Part shown: one piece after another, positions 14,441 through 23,067 of the stretch
How the letters are laid out: the number at the start of each line of letters is the position of its first letter
How positions within the stretch are numbered: position 1 is the stretch's first letter
Origin: Chloroflexota bacterium
GTDB lineage: Bacteria > Chloroflexota > Anaerolineae > B4-G1 > SLSP01
Reading direction: 5' to 3'
NCBI GenBank assembly: GCA_019873725.1
Contig: JAIOAS010000017.1
Span: 1-34,183 of the forward strand
Length of the DNA: 34,183 bases
Position numbers and translations under genes: made by a program
The notes under the pieces: model-generated
Told to the model about the DNA's origin: nothing
The model's database searches: none
The model's input: only the letters and a program-made list of their open reading frames with translations

Positions 14441-15786
14441 ACGCTCTAAAACGCAGCCTTAAAGAACTGGCAAACTACCCATCTGCGATCGGCGGAGGGA
14501 TCATTATTCTGTTCCTGGTGTTCCTTGCTGTGTATGCCATTGTCACCATTCCGTACAGCGAAGCGATTCGACTGTGGCGCGGTGGTGAGGAGATCTGGGG
14601 CGACAATCCCCGCATTGTACCGCCGGCATGGACCAATTTTTTCCGTCGGGCAAAACAACCCGAAACCATTGTGCTTGATAGTCGGGATCCGGCTGATTTG
14701 ATCTCCAAAACCGTGACGGAGATTTCGGAGGGGATGTGGGACGTGGTGATGACGTTCGATTTCGACTACAACTACGACGCCTTCCCTCAGGAATTGAACG
14801 TCTTCATGAATGCAACCTTTGTCGAAAAGGGGCCGTTTGTCTCCATGTTTTGGATCACGCCGGATGGCCGGGAGATTCGCCTGGGTGAGGTCACCGCTAA
14901 GCGGTCGGAAACCTATCGCTTTGCGCAGGATGAACGGTTGTTGCGCCGTCTCAAAGGGGTCGAGCCGCAGATTGCGCTGTTCGCCGATCCTGACAAGGAA
15001 ACGCCCACGGTGCTCAAAGGCAAGTACCAGTTGCGGATCGACGCCGTCACTTTTGAGGAGAACGCCGACCTGGAGGCGAAATTTATCGCCTATGGCAAGG
15101 TGCATGGCCTGGCGGGCACCGATCATCGCCGCCGCGATCTGACCATTGCGCTGCTGTGGGGAACGCCGATTGCGCTCTCGTTTGGCCTGTTGGCGGCGCT
15201 GGGCACGAGTGTCATTACGATGGCCATCGCAGCTATTGGGGTGTGGTTCGGTGGCGTCGTCGATGAACTGATTCAACGGATTACCCAGATCAACATCTTG
15301 CTGCCAACGCTTCCTATTCTCATTATGGTTGGCACGTTTCAATCCCGGAGCATTTGGGTGATCCTGGGGTGGATTATCTTGCTAAACCTGTTCGGGGGGG
15401 CGATCATCAGCTTTCGCGCCGTGTTCTTGCAGATTAAGGAATCCCCCTATATCGAGGCGGCGCGTTCCTATGGCGCCAGCAGTTGGCGCATCATTTTTCT
15501 TTACCTGGTTCCCCGCATTATTCCGGTGCTGATTCCCAATTTGGTCAACGGTATTCCGGCCTTCGTGTTCCTGGAAGCCTCCCTGGCGCTGTTGGGCCTG
15601 GGGGATCCGGTGCTGCCGACGTGGGGCAAACTGATTGACGATGCACGCTCCAACGGGGCGCTGTATAACGCGCAGTACTTCTGGGTGATGGAGCCGGCCA
15701 TCCTGTTGATGCTTGCGGGCCTGGGCTTTGCGATGATGGGGTTTGCCCTGGATCGCGTCTTTAACCCTCGACTGAGAGAGGTGTAG
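14437..15786 (+). CDS. ABC transporter permease, DppC/OppC-like, with large extracytoplasmic insertion
   Basis: This 449-aa second membrane subunit compares with about 280-320 aa for typical DppC. TM1 is at about 17-38. A hydrophilic, beta-rich segment of roughly 185 residues (about 40-225) then precedes the family element GTDHRRRDLTIALLWGTPIAL (about 217-237). The EAA loop is at 339-358 (YIEAARSYGASSW followed by IIFLYLVP). The C-terminal ASLALLGLGDPVLPTWG block is standard for the family. The extra domain should face the outside, where the binding protein docks. Given the permuted binding protein, it may form a matching docking surface; that is inference. Confidence 0.93.
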   Translation: MNALKRSLKELANYPSAIGGGIIILFLVFLAVYAIVTIPYSEAIRLWRGGEEIWGDNPRIVPPAWTNFFRRAKQPETIVLDSRDPADLISKTVTEISEGMWDVVMTFDFDYNYDAFPQELNVFMNATFVEKGPFVSMFWITPDGREIRLGEVTAKRSETYRFAQDERLLRRLKGVEPQIALFADPDKETPTVLKGKYQLRIDAVTFEENADLEAKFIAYGKVHGLAGTDHRRRDLTIALLWGTPIALSFGLLAALGTSVITMAIAAIGVWFGGVVDELIQRITQINILLPTLPILIMVGTFQSRSIWVILGWIILLNLFGGAIISFRAVFLQIKESPYIEAARSYGASSWRIIFLYLVPRIIPVLIPNLVNGIPAFVFLEASLALLGLGDPVLPTWGKLIDDARSNGALYNAQYFWVMEPAILLMLAGLGFAMMGFALDRVFNPRLREV

Positions 15787-15791
15787 AGCCG

Positions 15792-16751
15792 ATGTCAGAA
15801 ATGCCTTTACTGCATGTCGAAGATCTGAAGCTGTACTTCCGCACCGGAAAAGGTACGGTGCGCGCCGTGGATGGCGTGAACTTTGATCTTGAATCCAACC
15901 ATGCGGTTGTTATCGTCGGTGAGTCCGGCTGTGGTAAGACCTCGATGGCAAAGGCCATTCTGCGGTTGTTGCCGCGCAACGTCGATACCTATTCCGGTCA
16001 CATCTACTTGAACGGCGTTGACACCATGGCCTATAATGAGGAAGAGTACCGCCGCCAGATACGCTGGCGCAAGATGTCGATGGTGCCGCAGGCGGCGATG
16101 AACGCGCTTAACCCGGTTCTCAAGGTTGGCGATCAAGTGGCGGAGCCATCCATCATCCACAGCGCGATGCGCAAAGAAGAAGCTTTGGAACAGGCCAGCA
16201 AGATGTTCCAACACGTGGGGGTCCCCCAGGACTTCCTGCATCGCTACGCTTTTGAATTGAGCGGTGGGATGCGCCAGCGTGTCGCCATCGCTATGGCGTT
16301 GGTGACCTGGCCGGACCTGATTGTGCTTGACGAGCCGACCTCGGCGTTGGACGTTCTGACCCAGGCGAATATCTTCAACGTGTTGAAGGAATTGAAGGGT
16401 GAATTGGGGCTGAGCTTCATCCTGATCACCCACGATATTGCCACTTCCAGTGAATTGGCCGATAGCGTGGCGGTGATGTATGCCGGGCAGATTGTCGAGA
16501 CCGGGGATGCGCACCGCTTTTTTGCCGAGCCGCTGCATCCTTATTCACGCAAATTGATGGACAGCGTACCGCGCTTGCGCGGCACGCAGGAGCCGGATTT
16601 CATCGTCGGCCAACCGCCCAGTTTGATCAATCCGCCGACGGGCTGTCGTTTTGCGGCGCGCTGCCCGCAGTGTTTTTCGCGGTGTGCAGAAGAACCGCCG
16701 ACCGTCGCAGAAGATGGTCGAACCGTCAAATGCTGGTTGCATGTGAAATAG
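15792..16751 (+). CDS. Peptide-type ABC transporter ATPase, DppD-like
   Basis: This 319-aa cytoplasmic ATPase energises the importer. Walker [10 protein letters not shown] is at 43-51, Q-loop VPQ at 98-100, signature LSGGM at 156-160, Walker B LIVLDEP at 176-182, D-loop SALD at 184-187 and switch His H214. The C-terminal oligopeptide/dipeptide region contains C285, C291, C294, C298 and C314. Such a Cys cluster in DppD/DppF-type subunits is known to bind an iron-sulfur cluster in at least some transporters. It pairs with the next gene, as in Dpp/Opp systems. Confidence 0.95.
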   Translation: MSEMPLLHVEDLKLYFRTGKGTVRAVDGVNFDLESNHAVVIVGESGCGKTSMAKAILRLLPRNVDTYSGHIYLNGVDTMAYNEEEYRRQIRWRKMSMVPQAAMNALNPVLKVGDQVAEPSIIHSAMRKEEALEQASKMFQHVGVPQDFLHRYAFELSGGMRQRVAIAMALVTWPDLIVLDEPTSALDVLTQANIFNVLKELKGELGLSFILITHDIATSSELADSVAVMYAGQIVETGDAHRFFAEPLHPYSRKLMDSVPRLRGTQEPDFIVGQPPSLINPPTGCRFAARCPQCFSRCAEEPPTVAEDGRTVKCWLHVK

Positions 16752-16764
16752 AGGAGCTATCGCG

Positions 16765-17805
16765 ATGAATACACCAACAGAAACAGCTCAGACGGAAGGC
16801 GCAGTCGTAGCAGGCACACGCGGCAACGGTGACAACGTGTTGTTGTCGGTTCAGGATTTGCGGGTGTGGTTCGAGTTGCGGCGCTTTGGCTTTGGCCACG
16901 CCGGCTATGTGCATGCCGTGGATGGGGTGAACTTCGACCTGCACTACAGTGAAACTATCGCCATCGTTGGCGAGAGCGGTTGCGGTAAATCGAGCCTCAT
17001 GAAGACGATTTTGGCGTTGCACCGTCCGACAAAGGGGGATATCCTTTTCGAGGGTCAGAGCCTGAATGCGCTGCGAGGCCGTGAGATGCAGAAATATCGC
17101 TCCCAGGTCGGCTATGTGCAGCAGGACCCCTACGGCGCACTGGCTCCCTTCATGAACATCCAACGCATTCTTGAAGAGCCGCAGATTATCAATGGGATCA
17201 AGAACAAGGCGGAACGTGATGATCGTTTGCGCCGTGTCATGGAAGAAGTCAAAATGAGCCCCGTGGATGACTTCTTGCCCAAATTCCCGCACATGCTCAG
17301 CGGTGGGCAGCAGCAGCGGGTGGTGATCGCGCGGGCAATGTTGTTGGAGCCAAAACTCATCGTGGCCGACGAGCCGGTTTCGATGCTGGATGCTTCGGTG
17401 CGGGTGGAGATTCTCAAGTTGTTACGCAGTTTGCAGGAAGCTCACGATCTGGCGGTCATCTACATCACCCACGACCTTTCGACCGTGCGCTATTTCTCGG
17501 AGCGTGTCTTTGTGATGTACGCCGGGAAGATTGTGGAAAACTCCCCCATCAACGCCCTGATCCGCAATCCCTGCCATCCCTACACGGATGCGCTCCTGGC
17601 AGCCACGTCCGATCCGGATGCCAACAATGCCACCCGCTTCCGGGATGTGCCACCGGGCGAGCCGCCCAGTCTGGTGAAGCCGCCCAGCGGGTGCCGTTTC
17701 CATCCACGTTGTGCGCGCAAGATCGAGGGCCTGTGCGAGGTAGAAGAGCCACCCTACTTCGAACCGGAATCTAAGCACTTTGTCGCGTGTTGGTTGTACA
17801 AATGA
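16765..17805 (+). CDS. Peptide-type ABC transporter ATPase, DppF-like
   Basis: This 346-aa partner ATPase has Walker [10 protein letters not shown] (69-77), signature LSGGQ (178-182), Walker B LIVADEP (198-204), D-loop SMLD (206-209) and switch His in THDLS (H236). The C-terminal Cys residues C310, C316, C324 and C342 fall in the oligopeptide-transporter C-terminal region. The start at 16765 follows GAGGAGCTATCGCG. The 20-residue N-terminal extension is not conserved-looking. Its stop overlaps the start of the next small gene (ATGA). Confidence 0.95.
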   Translation: MNTPTETAQTEGAVVAGTRGNGDNVLLSVQDLRVWFELRRFGFGHAGYVHAVDGVNFDLHYSETIAIVGESGCGKSSLMKTILALHRPTKGDILFEGQSLNALRGREMQKYRSQVGYVQQDPYGALAPFMNIQRILEEPQIINGIKNKAERDDRLRRVMEEVKMSPVDDFLPKFPHMLSGGQQQRVVIARAMLLEPKLIVADEPVSMLDASVRVEILKLLRSLQEAHDLAVIYITHDLSTVRYFSERVFVMYAGKIVENSPINALIRNPCHPYTDALLAATSDPDANNATRFRDVPPGEPPSLVKPPSGCRFHPRCARKIEGLCEVEEPPYFEPESKHFVACWLYK

Positions 17806-18008
17806 ACGATATGCTGGCGCATCCCTGGAAATTGCTCGTGCTGGCCTTCGTCCTTCTGCTCCTGGGCCTGCTGCTCCCGTTACTCATGGTGCTTGGAGTT
17901 CTGAATTCCACGTTTTTCTTGAACTTCCTTGCTTATGCGGCATCCTTTTCGGGCATGGTTCTGGGGATGATCGGCGCTGTCTTGTACAGCCGCATACACA
18001 CAAAATAA
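17802..18008 (+). CDS. 68-aa two-helix membrane protein, last gene of the transporter operon
   Basis: ATG 17802 overlaps the ATPase stop codon (ATGA), so it is translationally coupled. The protein has two hydrophobic segments, about residues 11-34 (very Leu-rich) and 42-63, a short N-terminal part and a basic C-terminus (SRIHTK). I recognise no family. Its position suggests a small accessory or stabilising subunit of the importer, but nothing in the sequence proves this. Confidence 0.75.
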   Translation: MNDMLAHPWKLLVLAFVLLLLGLLLPLLMVLGVLNSTFFLNFLAYAASFSGMVLGMIGAVLYSRIHTK

Positions 18009-18022
18009 GGCTCGGTAACTCG

Positions 18023-18145
18023 AAAATGCTTTACGGGGATCGACAGCTCCCTTAAAATGCTCCACGGGGATCGACAGCTCCCTTAAAATGCTCCACGGGG
18101 ATCGACAGATCCCCGTTCTGGTCTGGATCGCCAGATCCAGACCAG
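18023..18145. repeat. 31-bp tandem repeat ending in two GNCA-core hairpins
   Basis: Units start at 18023, 18054 and 18085 and read AAAATGCTCCACGGGGATCG with small changes. The third unit closes into the perfect palindrome CGGGGATC-GACA-GATCCCCG (18096-18115). A further 12-bp stem follows: CTGGTCTGGATC-GCCA-GATCCAGACCAG (18118-18145). The block lies between the transporter operon and its terminator. It resembles the palindromes at 5977-6061 in loop but not in stem sequence. Confidence 0.88.
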
Positions 18146-18187
18146 GCAAAATTGGCTTTATTGAGTCTGGGTACGCCTGGCGTTCAC

Positions 18188-18221
18188 AGCCCCGCATCGC
18201 TTGTGGTTGCGGGGCTTTTTT
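18188..18221 (+). terminator. Intrinsic terminator of first ABC transporter operon
   Basis: The stem AGCCCCGCA (18188-18196) / TGCGGGGCT (18208-18216) is followed by TTTTTT. It ends the run of genes that began at 10626. Confidence 0.85.
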
Positions 18222-18236
18222 GTCTCTCGCGTGCTC

Positions 18237-18264
18237 TTGACTTTTCGATTTTTGTCCTTACAAT
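18237..18264 (+). promoter_or_regulatory. Sigma-70-type promoter of second transport cluster
   Basis: TTGACT (18237-18242) and TACAAT (18259-18264) are separated by 16 bp, directly after the preceding terminator. The leader to the ATG at 18375 is about 100 nt. It contains an 8-bp inverted repeat GTGACAGT (18279-18286) / ACTGTCAC (18313-18320) that could be an operator or RNA hairpin. Nothing else was recognised in that stretch. Confidence 0.65.
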
Positions 18265-18374
18265 GAAATTCGTTTATCGTGACAGTCCCTTTGCTCACAG
18301 GATATCACGAGCACTGTCACAGGTATCGGCCAGGGGTTCAGTCCCAAACGTTATCCCCATGAAGGAAGACACAG

Positions 18375-20315
18375 ATGTCACATAAAAAAACAATGCTCAT
18401 AGGGGGAGCTATCGTGCTGTTGAGCATGATGTGGTCCGCCTGTAATCTCGTTCCCACTCCTGAGAGGATTATCGAGACCGTGGTGGTCGAGAAAACCGTC
18501 GAGACGATCGTGGAGAAGGTGGTCGAAAAGGTGGTCAACAAGACGCCGGAACCGGTTAACGAGGGCCTTAAGACGTTGGTGGTCTGCCAGAGCGAGGAAC
18601 CTGACACGCTCTATCCGTATGGCGAGAGTACGTTGGCTGCGCGCCATATTCAGCAGGCTGTGTACGATGGCCCCATTGATCACCGCAGCTATGCCTACCA
18701 GCCCGTTATCCTGGAGAAATTGCCGAGCCTCGAAGATGGCGATGCGATTATCAACGCCGTTACCGTGCAGGCTGGCGATATTGTCGTGAACGATGCCGGC
18801 GAGCCGGTGGAACTGACCGAGGGGATGATGGTGCGCCCGTTCGGGTGCCGCTCATCGGAGTGTGCCGTGGAGTTCGAGGGCCCGCCGATGGAAATGGACC
18901 AAATGTTTGTGACGTTCAAGCTGATCGGCGACCTCAAATGGTCCGATGGCGCGTATTTGACCGTGGATGATTCTATCTATGCTTTTGAACTGGCAGCCGA
19001 CCCTTCCACACCGGTGAACAAGTTCACGATTGACCGCACTGCCTCTTACGAAGCGGTGGACGACAGGACTGCCATCTGGATCGGCCTGCCGGGTTACATC
19101 GACAAGACGTACTTCACCAATTTCTGGCCGCCCCTGCCGCGCCATCTCTGGCAGGAACAACTCGGCTACGGCGCGGCTGACCTCCTGGAAGCGGAAGAAG
19201 CTAATCGCATGCCGCTCGGCTGGGGGCCGTTCATCATCAAGGAGTGGGTGCCCGGCGATCACATCACCGTGGAGAAGAATCCGCTCTATCACCGCGCCGC
19301 CGAGGGATTGCCTTACGTGGATAACGTCATTTTCCGTTTTGTCGCGGATCCTAACTCTGCTCTGGCTCAATTGATTTCTGGCGAGTGTGATATTCTCACT
19401 CCGGATGTGTTGCCGGCAGACCTGACCCCCTTGCTGCTGAAGCTCGAACAGGAAAACGTGATCAAACTCGCCAGCACCCCCAACACGATGTGGGAACACG
19501 TCAACTTTGGGATCAGCTCCGCGCCGGGGTACAAACGTCCGGATTTCTTTGGTGACGTGCGCATGCGCCAGGCGTTTGCCTATTGTCTCGACCGCCAGGT
19601 GGTAGTGGACACCGTGTTGTACGGGCGTTCGAGCGTCCTCAATTCCTATTTTCCGTCTGCACATCCTTATTACGCTGCGGATCTGGCCGAATACCCCTAC
19701 GACCCCAAGAAGGGCCAGGCTCTGCTTGAAGAAATGGGATGGGTGGATGCCAATGCCGACGGGGTGCGCGAGGCCAAGGGCATCGCGGACATCCCCGACG
19801 GAACACGGCTTGAGTTCACGTGGCTAAGTTTCTCGGATGTGCTGCGCCTGCAATATACACAAATCTGGCAGCAAAATCTGGCCGACTGCGGATTTATGGT
19901 GAACCTGGAGAACGTCCCGGTGGGACAATACTTCGCCAATGGGCCAGATGGCCCGCTGTTCGGTCGGCGCTTCGATGTGGCCTCTTTTGCGAGCAGCGTG
20001 GAGCCATCCTGCGAACGTTATCTGAGCAGCGCCATCCCCTCCGCCGATAACGCCTGGAGCGGGGACAACGTTTCCGGCTTTGCGGATGCCGGCTTTGATG
20101 CGGCCTGCAAGCGCGTGTTGAGTGCGCTTCCGGGGACAGCCGACTATCTCGAAGGACACCGGGAAGCCCAGCGCATTTTCGCCGAGCAACTGCCGGCGCT
20201 GCCGCTCTTTTCGCACTATACGCTGGCGGCGGTCCGCCTGGAGGTTGAGGGCTTCGTTCTGGATGCGACCGAAGATTCTGCGATGTGGAACATCGAGATG
20301 TTTGACACGCGATAA
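18375..20315 (+). CDS. ABC transporter solute-binding lipoprotein, SBP_bac_5, canonical order
   Basis: This 646-aa lipoprotein is expected to bind peptides or related solutes outside the membrane. The signal peptide ends in the lipobox WSAC (C23). A short VEK-type linker spans about 33-56. The SBP_bac_5 landmarks run in the normal order: EPDTLY (75-80), KWSDG (188-192), GWGPF (282-286), YVDNVIF (314-320), VRMRQAFAYCLDR (395-407), CGFMV (505-509) and FDVASF (533-538). GAAGGAAGAC precedes the ATG. Two ATPase genes follow, but no permease gene. It may therefore use the permeases encoded at 13301-15786 or others outside the window. Confidence 0.93.
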   Translation: MSHKKTMLIGGAIVLLSMMWSACNLVPTPERIIETVVVEKTVETIVEKVVEKVVNKTPEPVNEGLKTLVVCQSEEPDTLYPYGESTLAARHIQQAVYDGPIDHRSYAYQPVILEKLPSLEDGDAIINAVTVQAGDIVVNDAGEPVELTEGMMVRPFGCRSSECAVEFEGPPMEMDQMFVTFKLIGDLKWSDGAYLTVDDSIYAFELAADPSTPVNKFTIDRTASYEAVDDRTAIWIGLPGYIDKTYFTNFWPPLPRHLWQEQLGYGAADLLEAEEANRMPLGWGPFIIKEWVPGDHITVEKNPLYHRAAEGLPYVDNVIFRFVADPNSALAQLISGECDILTPDVLPADLTPLLLKLEQENVIKLASTPNTMWEHVNFGISSAPGYKRPDFFGDVRMRQAFAYCLDRQVVVDTVLYGRSSVLNSYFPSAHPYYAADLAEYPYDPKKGQALLEEMGWVDANADGVREAKGIADIPDGTRLEFTWLSFSDVLRLQYTQIWQQNLADCGFMVNLENVPVGQYFANGPDGPLFGRRFDVASFASSVEPSCERYLSSAIPSADNAWSGDNVSGFADAGFDAACKRVLSALPGTADYLEGHREAQRIFAEQLPALPLFSHYTLAAVRLEVEGFVLDATEDSAMWNIEMFDTR

Positions 20316-20333
20316 TTGTGGCGTTTGTGTTGC

Positions 20334-20366
20334 GGTGGCAGCGTTGAGGCGCTGCCACCGTTTTTT
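20334..20366 (+). terminator. Hairpin with T-tract after second binding-protein gene
   Basis: A 10-bp perfect stem GGTGGCAGCG / CGCTGCCACC encloses the loop TTGAGG and is followed by G and six Ts. As in the first operon, it separates the binding-protein gene from the downstream genes and probably allows partial read-through, since no new promoter was seen before 20381. Confidence 0.85.
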
Positions 20367-20380
20367 AGAGGGAGCAGGCT

Positions 20381-21397
20381 GTGGAAAACGTGACCCAGGT
20401 TGATAAAATACTCGAAGTACGTGATCTCAAAACGTACTTTTACACCGACGATGGTGTAGTGAAAGCCGTCGATGGGGTGGATTTTGACGTCCGGCGCGGC
20501 GAAATCGTGGCGTTGGTGGGCGAGTCCGGCTGCGGGAAGAGCGTGACCTCCTTCTCGATTATGCAGTTGGTGGGGACTCCCGGCAAGATTGTCGGGGGCG
20601 AGGTGCTGTTCAACGGGCAGGATTTGTTGAAGCTACCCGAAGCGGATATGCGTTTGATGCGTGGTGATCGGCTGTCAATGATTTTCCAACAGCCCACCTC
20701 GTGCCTGAACCCGGTGTTCCGCGTGGGGGATCAGATTGCGGAAGTTTTGCAGATCCATCGGGGGATGGACAAGAAGGAGGGCTGGAAGAGAGCCGTGCAC
20801 CTGCTGCGCACGGTCGGCATCCCCGAACCCGAGAAGCGCGTCTATGCGTATCCGCATGAGCTTTCGGGCGGCATGGCGCAGCGTGTGATGATCGCGATGG
20901 CGCTGGCCTGTGAGCCGGAATTGCTGATCGCCGATGAGCCGACGACGGCGCTTGACGTGACGATCCAGGCCCAAATTTTGGACCTGATGCGCGGTCTGCA
21001 AAGTCAGCTCGGCGCTTCGATCATCCTCATCACCCACGATATGGGCGTGGTGGCAGAGATGGCCTCGCGGGTGTCGGTCATGTATGCAGGCCGCGTGGTC
21101 GAACAGGCGACCGTCGATACACTTTTCGATAACCCACTGCATCCCTATACGCATGGCCTGTTGGCATCTATTCCGGTGATGGGCGTGGTGAAAGATCGGC
21201 TCGATACCATCCCCGGCACGGTGCCTAACCTGATTGATCTGCCGCCGGGCTGCAAGTTTGCTCCGCGTTGCCTCGCGCGTCTTGAACACAATCTGGAGGT
21301 GTGCACCGAGCGCGAACCCGACCTGGTAGAATATGAACCGGATCACCTCGTGCGTTGCTGGCTTTACCAGAATTCAAGGGAGACATCCGATGACTGA
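20381..21397 (+). CDS. Peptide-type ABC transporter ATPase, DppD/OppD-like (second cluster)
   Basis: This 338-aa ATPase begins at a GTG codon (20381) behind GAGGGAG. Walker [10 protein letters not shown] is at 47-55, Q-loop FQQ at 102-104, signature LSGGM at 161-165, Walker B LLIADEP at 181-187 and switch His in THDMG (H219). The C-terminal oligopeptide-transporter region contains C291, C297, C308 and C326. It resembles OppD/DppD from ordinary peptide importers more than the divergent ATPase at 15792. Its stop overlaps the next gene by 8 nt. Confidence 0.95.
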   Translation: MENVTQVDKILEVRDLKTYFYTDDGVVKAVDGVDFDVRRGEIVALVGESGCGKSVTSFSIMQLVGTPGKIVGGEVLFNGQDLLKLPEADMRLMRGDRLSMIFQQPTSCLNPVFRVGDQIAEVLQIHRGMDKKEGWKRAVHLLRTVGIPEPEKRVYAYPHELSGGMAQRVMIAMALACEPELLIADEPTTALDVTIQAQILDLMRGLQSQLGASIILITHDMGVVAEMASRVSVMYAGRVVEQATVDTLFDNPLHPYTHGLLASIPVMGVVKDRLDTIPGTVPNLIDLPPGCKFAPRCLARLEHNLEVCTEREPDLVEYEPDHLVRCWLYQNSRETSDD

Positions 21398-22415
21398 GGC
21401 ACAAAGGCAATCCGCTCATGACAACGGAAAGAAAGACCTGGTGGTCGTGCAAGACCTGGTCAAGTATTTCCCCATCCGCAGTGGGCTCTTGCAGCGCGTT
21501 CATGCGTATGTGAAAGCCGTCGATGGCGTCAGTTTCACCATCAAACAGGGGGAGACGTTAGGGCTTGTCGGCGAGTCCGGCTGCGGCAAAACGACGGTCG
21601 GGCGCACCTTGCTGCGTCTGACCCCTCCGACGAGTGGGCAGGTGTTTTTTGAAGGGCGCGACGTTTTTGCTCTGCGCGGGAAAGCACTCAAGGACATCCG
21701 CAAGGACATGCAGATTGTTTTTCAGGACCCGTACTCCTCGCTGGATCCGCGCATGCCGGTGGGCGAGAGCATCATGGAAGGATTGGTCGTGCATGGCATT
21801 GGATCGCCCGAAGAACGCTGGGAGATGGTCATTCACCTGCTGCGCATGGTCAACCTGGAAGACTTCCATGCCAAGCGTTACCCGCACGAGTTCTCAGGCG
21901 GGCAACGCCAGCGGATTGGCATCGCGCGGGCGCTGGCATTGAACCCTAAGTTCATCGTCGCCGACGAACCGGTATCGGCGCTGGATGTGTCGGTGCAGGC
22001 GCAGGTGCTGAACATTCTCATGGACTTGCAAGACCGGCTGGCATTGACCTATATGTTCGTCGCGCATAACCTGAGCGTGGTGGAACACATCAGCACCCGC
22101 GTGGCGGTGATGTATCTCGGCAAGATGGCCGAACTGGCCGACCGGCACGAAATCTTCGCGCACCCCTTGCACCCCTATACGCAGGCGTTGATGTCGGCCA
22201 TCCCGATTGCCGATCCCCGCAAGGCCGGGTCGCGCGCGCGCATCATTCTCGAAGGCGATGTGCCCAGCCCGATCAACCCGCCCCAGGGTTGCCGCTTCCA
22301 CCCCCGTTGTGCCTATGCCATCAAGGGATTGTGCGATCGGGAAGAGCCGGTTTTCAAGGACTATGGTTCAGGGCATCACGTCGCCTGTTGGTTGGTGGAC
22401 AAGCAAGCCGGCTAA
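21390..22415 (+). CDS. Peptide-type ABC transporter ATPase, DppF/OppF-like (second cluster)
   Basis: This 341-aa partner ATPase has Walker [10 protein letters not shown] (61-69), Q-loop [10 protein letters not shown] (111-120, a typical OppF block), signature FSGGQ (168-172), Walker B FIVADEP (188-194) and D-loop SALD (196-199). The switch position is Asn in AHNLS, as in OppF-type ATPases. ATG 21390 was chosen because AAGGGAG lies 8 nt upstream; the longer frame to 21333 is a shadow of the previous gene. The C-terminal region holds the Cys-rich CRFHPRC element. Confidence 0.95.
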   Translation: MTEAQRQSAHDNGKKDLVVVQDLVKYFPIRSGLLQRVHAYVKAVDGVSFTIKQGETLGLVGESGCGKTTVGRTLLRLTPPTSGQVFFEGRDVFALRGKALKDIRKDMQIVFQDPYSSLDPRMPVGESIMEGLVVHGIGSPEERWEMVIHLLRMVNLEDFHAKRYPHEFSGGQRQRIGIARALALNPKFIVADEPVSALDVSVQAQVLNILMDLQDRLALTYMFVAHNLSVVEHISTRVAVMYLGKMAELADRHEIFAHPLHPYTQALMSAIPIADPRKAGSRARIILEGDVPSPINPPQGCRFHPRCAYAIKGLCDREEPVFKDYGSGHHVACWLVDKQAG

Positions 22416-22433
22416 AGGACAGCGATTAAGATA

Positions 22434-22465
22434 AAAGCGGAGGGCGTACATTCCTCCGTTTTTTT
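22434..22465 (+). terminator. Intrinsic terminator of second transport cluster
   Basis: AAAGCGGAGG and CCTCCGTTTTTTT form a stem of 6 GC-rich pairs (22438-22443 with 22453-22458) extended by A-T pairs, with a T-tract. It lies 22 bases after the last ATPase stop. Confidence 0.8.
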
Positions 22466-22509
22466 GTCATTGCTGCCTCAGCGTGCTTCCCAAATTTGCT
22501 AAGGCAGGG

Positions 22510-22515
22510 TATAAT
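22510..22515 (+). promoter_or_regulatory. Putative -10 element (TATAAT) for the sensor gene group
   Basis: A perfect TATAAT lies 20 nt before the start of the unknown membrane-anchored gene. No good -35 hexamer is found 16-18 bp upstream, so this is a partial promoter call. Confidence 0.4.
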
Positions 22516-22535
22516 TTATTGTGAGAGGGCATGAA

Positions 22536-23060
22536 ATGATGCGCAAACAACCTGGCGTTTTAAGTGTGCTGGCCGTGTTGGTCATCGCTACCGGCTTGTC
22601 CGTCTGGTGGATTGGCTCTACGGCCAACAGCGACCGACTGTGGTTTTTGCGCACCTTCACTGCTCGTGCGGATTGGATTTCGGTCTATTGGGATGGCGAG
22701 ACGTATATGTTATTCCCCGAAGACCCGGCCTACGAAGCGATCATGGCCACTTTTTCTGACTGCGTGGCGCATTGGGTGAATTATGAGGGGGAAGCGCATC
22801 TTACCGACGCTACGCTAGAAAATTATCGCGCCACGGGGCGCTTGCTGGAACTGCATTACAACAAATCTGTTCAGGTGCATACCCGCCATCTCTATCCCCG
22901 CGCGCGGTGCTTTTTTGTCCCTCTCGCCGGCACCGATGCGCATACACGCCGGGTGTTTGCCGGATGGGATGATACGCCATACGAGGTGGCCTTGAACGTT
23001 AGCGAAGCGCGGTTTGCGCGTCTGGTGGCGGCGGTTGAACAGGCCGTTCCGGGGGAGTAG
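22536..23060 (+). CDS. Unknown membrane-anchored protein upstream of histidine kinase
   Basis: This 174-aa protein has one N-terminal hydrophobic segment (about residues 8-27), which makes it an anchored or secreted protein with the rest outside. I do not recognise the family. The external part has scattered aromatic residues and two Cys (about 76 and 125). The start at 22536 is favoured by GAGAGGG 6 nt upstream; GTG 22521 is in frame but has no ribosome binding site. Only 7 nt separate it from the kinase gene, so it is probably co-expressed and might be a sensory input for it. That link is inference. Confidence 0.7.
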   Translation: MMRKQPGVLSVLAVLVIATGLSVWWIGSTANSDRLWFLRTFTARADWISVYWDGETYMLFPEDPAYEAIMATFSDCVAHWVNYEGEAHLTDATLENYRATGRLLELHYNKSVQVHTRHLYPRARCFFVPLAGTDAHTRRVFAGWDDTPYEVALNVSEARFARLVAAVEQAVPGE

Positions 23061-23067
23061 GGGGAAA

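Noticed and set aside
18023-18115. Possible CRISPR-like or iteron array
   Set aside because: Only three contiguous 31-bp units, no spacers, and no replication initiator gene nearby.
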